A DNA stretch of 7,559 bases from the NCBI GenBank assembly GCA_016926235.1, contig JAFGOZ010000213.1:1-7559 (forward strand). The letters are read 5' to 3'. Origin of the DNA: Bacteroidales bacterium (GTDB lineage Bacteria; Bacteroidota; Bacteroidia; Bacteroidales; UBA10428). This document shows, one piece after another, positions 6,745 to 7,559 of the stretch (position 1 is its first letter; every line of letters begins with the position of its first letter). Below the pieces are notes generated by a model. The model did no database searches, was not told the DNA's origin, and saw nothing but the letters and a program-made list of their open reading frames with translations. The translations under genes were made by a program, and so were the position numbers.

Positions 6745-6813
6745 ATGCACACATCAAAACACCAACCTGAAACCTGCCCGGACTGTGGTTCAGATAAAAT
6801 CGCACTTCAATAG
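6745..6813 (+). other. 22-codon zinc-ribbon-like scrap
   Basis: A short frame from ATG 6745 to TAG 6811-6813 encodes 22 residues containing ETCPDCGSDKIALQ. CPDCGSDKI is the classic first knuckle of a zinc ribbon, seen at the start of many transposases and some nucleic-acid-binding proteins. The second CxxC pair needed to bind zinc is absent before the stop. No ribosome binding site is evident. It is best read as the remnant of a broken gene, possibly an insertion-sequence transposase, at the right edge of the ATPase gene; a chance match cannot be excluded. Confidence 0.3.
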
Positions 6814-7018
6814 GAATTGTGCTTTATCAGATTTATATCGAATGAATGAAAAGAAGCAGTCATCTCGTTGATGCTAAAAATAATTGTATAGTATGTTGAA
6901 TGAAATTATTGACATCTGTTAGTAATATAAATTGATTCGTCTGGAGAAGAGGCCACTCAATCTTTTTTTAATCAGTAAGTGCAAGTTATAATAATTAAAT
7001 TAATTGAAAGGAATTGCT
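6814..7018. other. intergenic spacer before the membrane protein gene
   Basis: No further gene is seen. A perfect TTGACA hexamer is present at 6909-6914, but no good -10 box lies 16-18 bases after it (ATTGAT or TTGATT). TTGATG (6868-6873) with TATGTT (6892-6897) at 18 bases is an alternative weak promoter for the next gene. Neither is convincing. Confidence 0.3.
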
Positions 7019-7021
7019 ATG
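7008..7021 (+). promoter_or_regulatory. ribosome binding site of the small membrane protein
   Basis: AAGGA (7008-7012) lies 6 bases before ATG 7019. This site decides the start against the in-frame TTG at 7004, which the site itself would overlap. Confidence 0.7.
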
Positions 7022-7378
7022 ACTAAAAAAGTACTTGAATTATGTTTATCACTTTTTTTGGTAGTATGTTGTGTTTCGTTATTAATAATATCATTATCTT
7101 TAAAATCAATGTTAGATTCTCAAAGGGATCTTGCAGAACTGACTCAAGTACAGCAAACTCAGCTAAGTACTGCAATATTAGAGGGAAAACAAATTATTAG
7201 TGAATTGGGATATGTTTGTGCTGTTTTTGCAATGACTGAGGGTGATATTGTTCCTCCATCCGAGGCAAATAAAAATATCGAAAAATCTATAACTCGAATC
7301 AAATCATATTCAGAAAGATTGGGAAACCTTGTAGAATATTTAAATGATTATAGAATAGACCAACAAGTTGGATATTAA
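7019..7378 (+). CDS. small single-pass membrane protein of unknown function
   Basis: The product has 119 residues. After the basic start MTKK, residues 5-28 form one strongly hydrophobic helix (LELCLSLFLVVCCVSLLIIS and following), which could be a membrane anchor or an uncleaved signal. The remaining 90 residues are polar and helical, rich in Gln and Glu at 30-60 and with a second helix around 86-113, so a short coiled coil outside the membrane is plausible. Under the positive-inside rule the N-terminus would be cytoplasmic. I recognise no family. The gene has its own ribosome binding site and lies about 290 bases past the ATPase fragment, so it is probably a separate transcription unit. A link with the upstream genes is not shown; small membrane proteins can be effectors in defence systems, but nothing here demonstrates that. 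Confidence 0.65.
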   Translation: MTKKVLELCLSLFLVVCCVSLLIISLSLKSMLDSQRDLAELTQVQQTQLSTAILEGKQIISELGYVCAVFAMTEGDIVPPSEANKNIEKSITRIKSYSERLGNLVEYLNDYRIDQQVGY

Positions 7379-7382
7379 TATT

Positions 7383-7410
7383 TAGTAATTATCGAAAGAG
7401 TTACTATTTT
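7383..7410 (+). terminator. weak hairpin with T run after the membrane protein gene
   Basis: TAGTAA (7383-7388) and TTACTA (7401-7406) are perfect complements separated by 12 bases and followed by TTTT (7407-7410), a few bases after the stop codon. The position suits a rho-independent terminator, but the stem is short and AT-rich, so stability is doubtful. Confidence 0.3.
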
Positions 7411-7559
7411 AAATATGGGCAAGATATTTTGTTATTCAGGTTTTAAAAAAAGAAAAATTAGTTGTGATTAGCCAGAAGAAAGCACTTCGGGGAAATGTAG
7501 AGGATACCGAATGAATTCACGGTGGGCTATATAAACGTTAGGGCGGAGTTATTACGATA
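7411..7559. other. right-end stretch without a gene
   Basis: No open frame of useful length or protein-like content is seen on either strand. The composition becomes more G+C-rich after about 7480. A TATATAAA run occurs at 7529-7536, which might belong to a promoter of a gene beyond the window. Confidence 0.35.

Noticed and set aside
6787..6835. Possible terminator hairpin after the ATPase (GCAC at 6792-6795 with GTGC)
   Set aside because: The arms are only four bases long plus an imperfect extension, the stem has a bulge, and the T run is only three bases.
1..7559. CRISPR array, tRNA or rRNA
   Set aside because: No regularly spaced direct repeats and no recognisable tRNA or rRNA segments were seen on either strand.

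Overview
The window is AT-rich prokaryotic DNA (by eye roughly 30-38% G+C in most places), with genes close together on the + strand and Shine-Dalgarno sites before several of them. It reads as an accessory or defence-island region of a bacterium or archaeon. No housekeeping gene, tRNA or rRNA fixes the taxon, and a few AT-rich TATA-like stretches leave an archaeal host possible.

Layout. Bases 1-454 hold no intact gene; they contain a nested pair of inverted repeats (134-178) and a stretch that looks like decayed coding sequence (248-409). A small probable winged-helix protein follows (455-766), then a DUF4007 family protein (881-1801). The next gene starts within the DUF4007 stop codon (ATGA overlap at 1798-1801) and encodes the N-terminal P-loop domain of a large ATPase, with Walker A and Walker B both present. 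This reading frame stops at 2535, just where related ATPases normally continue. Next come an HNH endonuclease gene (2606-3682) and, 3 bases after its stop, a gene for a class I SAM-dependent methyltransferase fused to a HIT hydrolase (3686-4558). After a further 60 bases or so, coding sequence resumes (open from 4623, usable GTG at 4749, end 6731) with what looks like the C-terminal part of the same kind of large ATPase. The right end has a 22-codon zinc-ribbon-like scrap (6745-6813), a small single-pass membrane protein (7019-7378) and about 180 non-coding bases.

Interpretation. The simplest model is a DUF4007/large-ATPase operon, a type usually met in defence islands, whose ATPase gene was broken by arrival of a two-gene HNH plus methyltransferase-HIT cassette, with loss of the ATPase middle. 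The cassette's right half is clearly richer in G+C than the ATPase fragment beside it (29 of 60 bases at 4321-4380 against 17 of 60 at 5401-5460), which fits a separate origin. The HNH/methyltransferase-HIT pair is the best candidate for an undescribed system: a nuclease coupled to a methyltransferase that lacks a DNA-methylase type motif IV and to a nucleotide hydrolase or transferase domain with its catalytic histidine triad intact.
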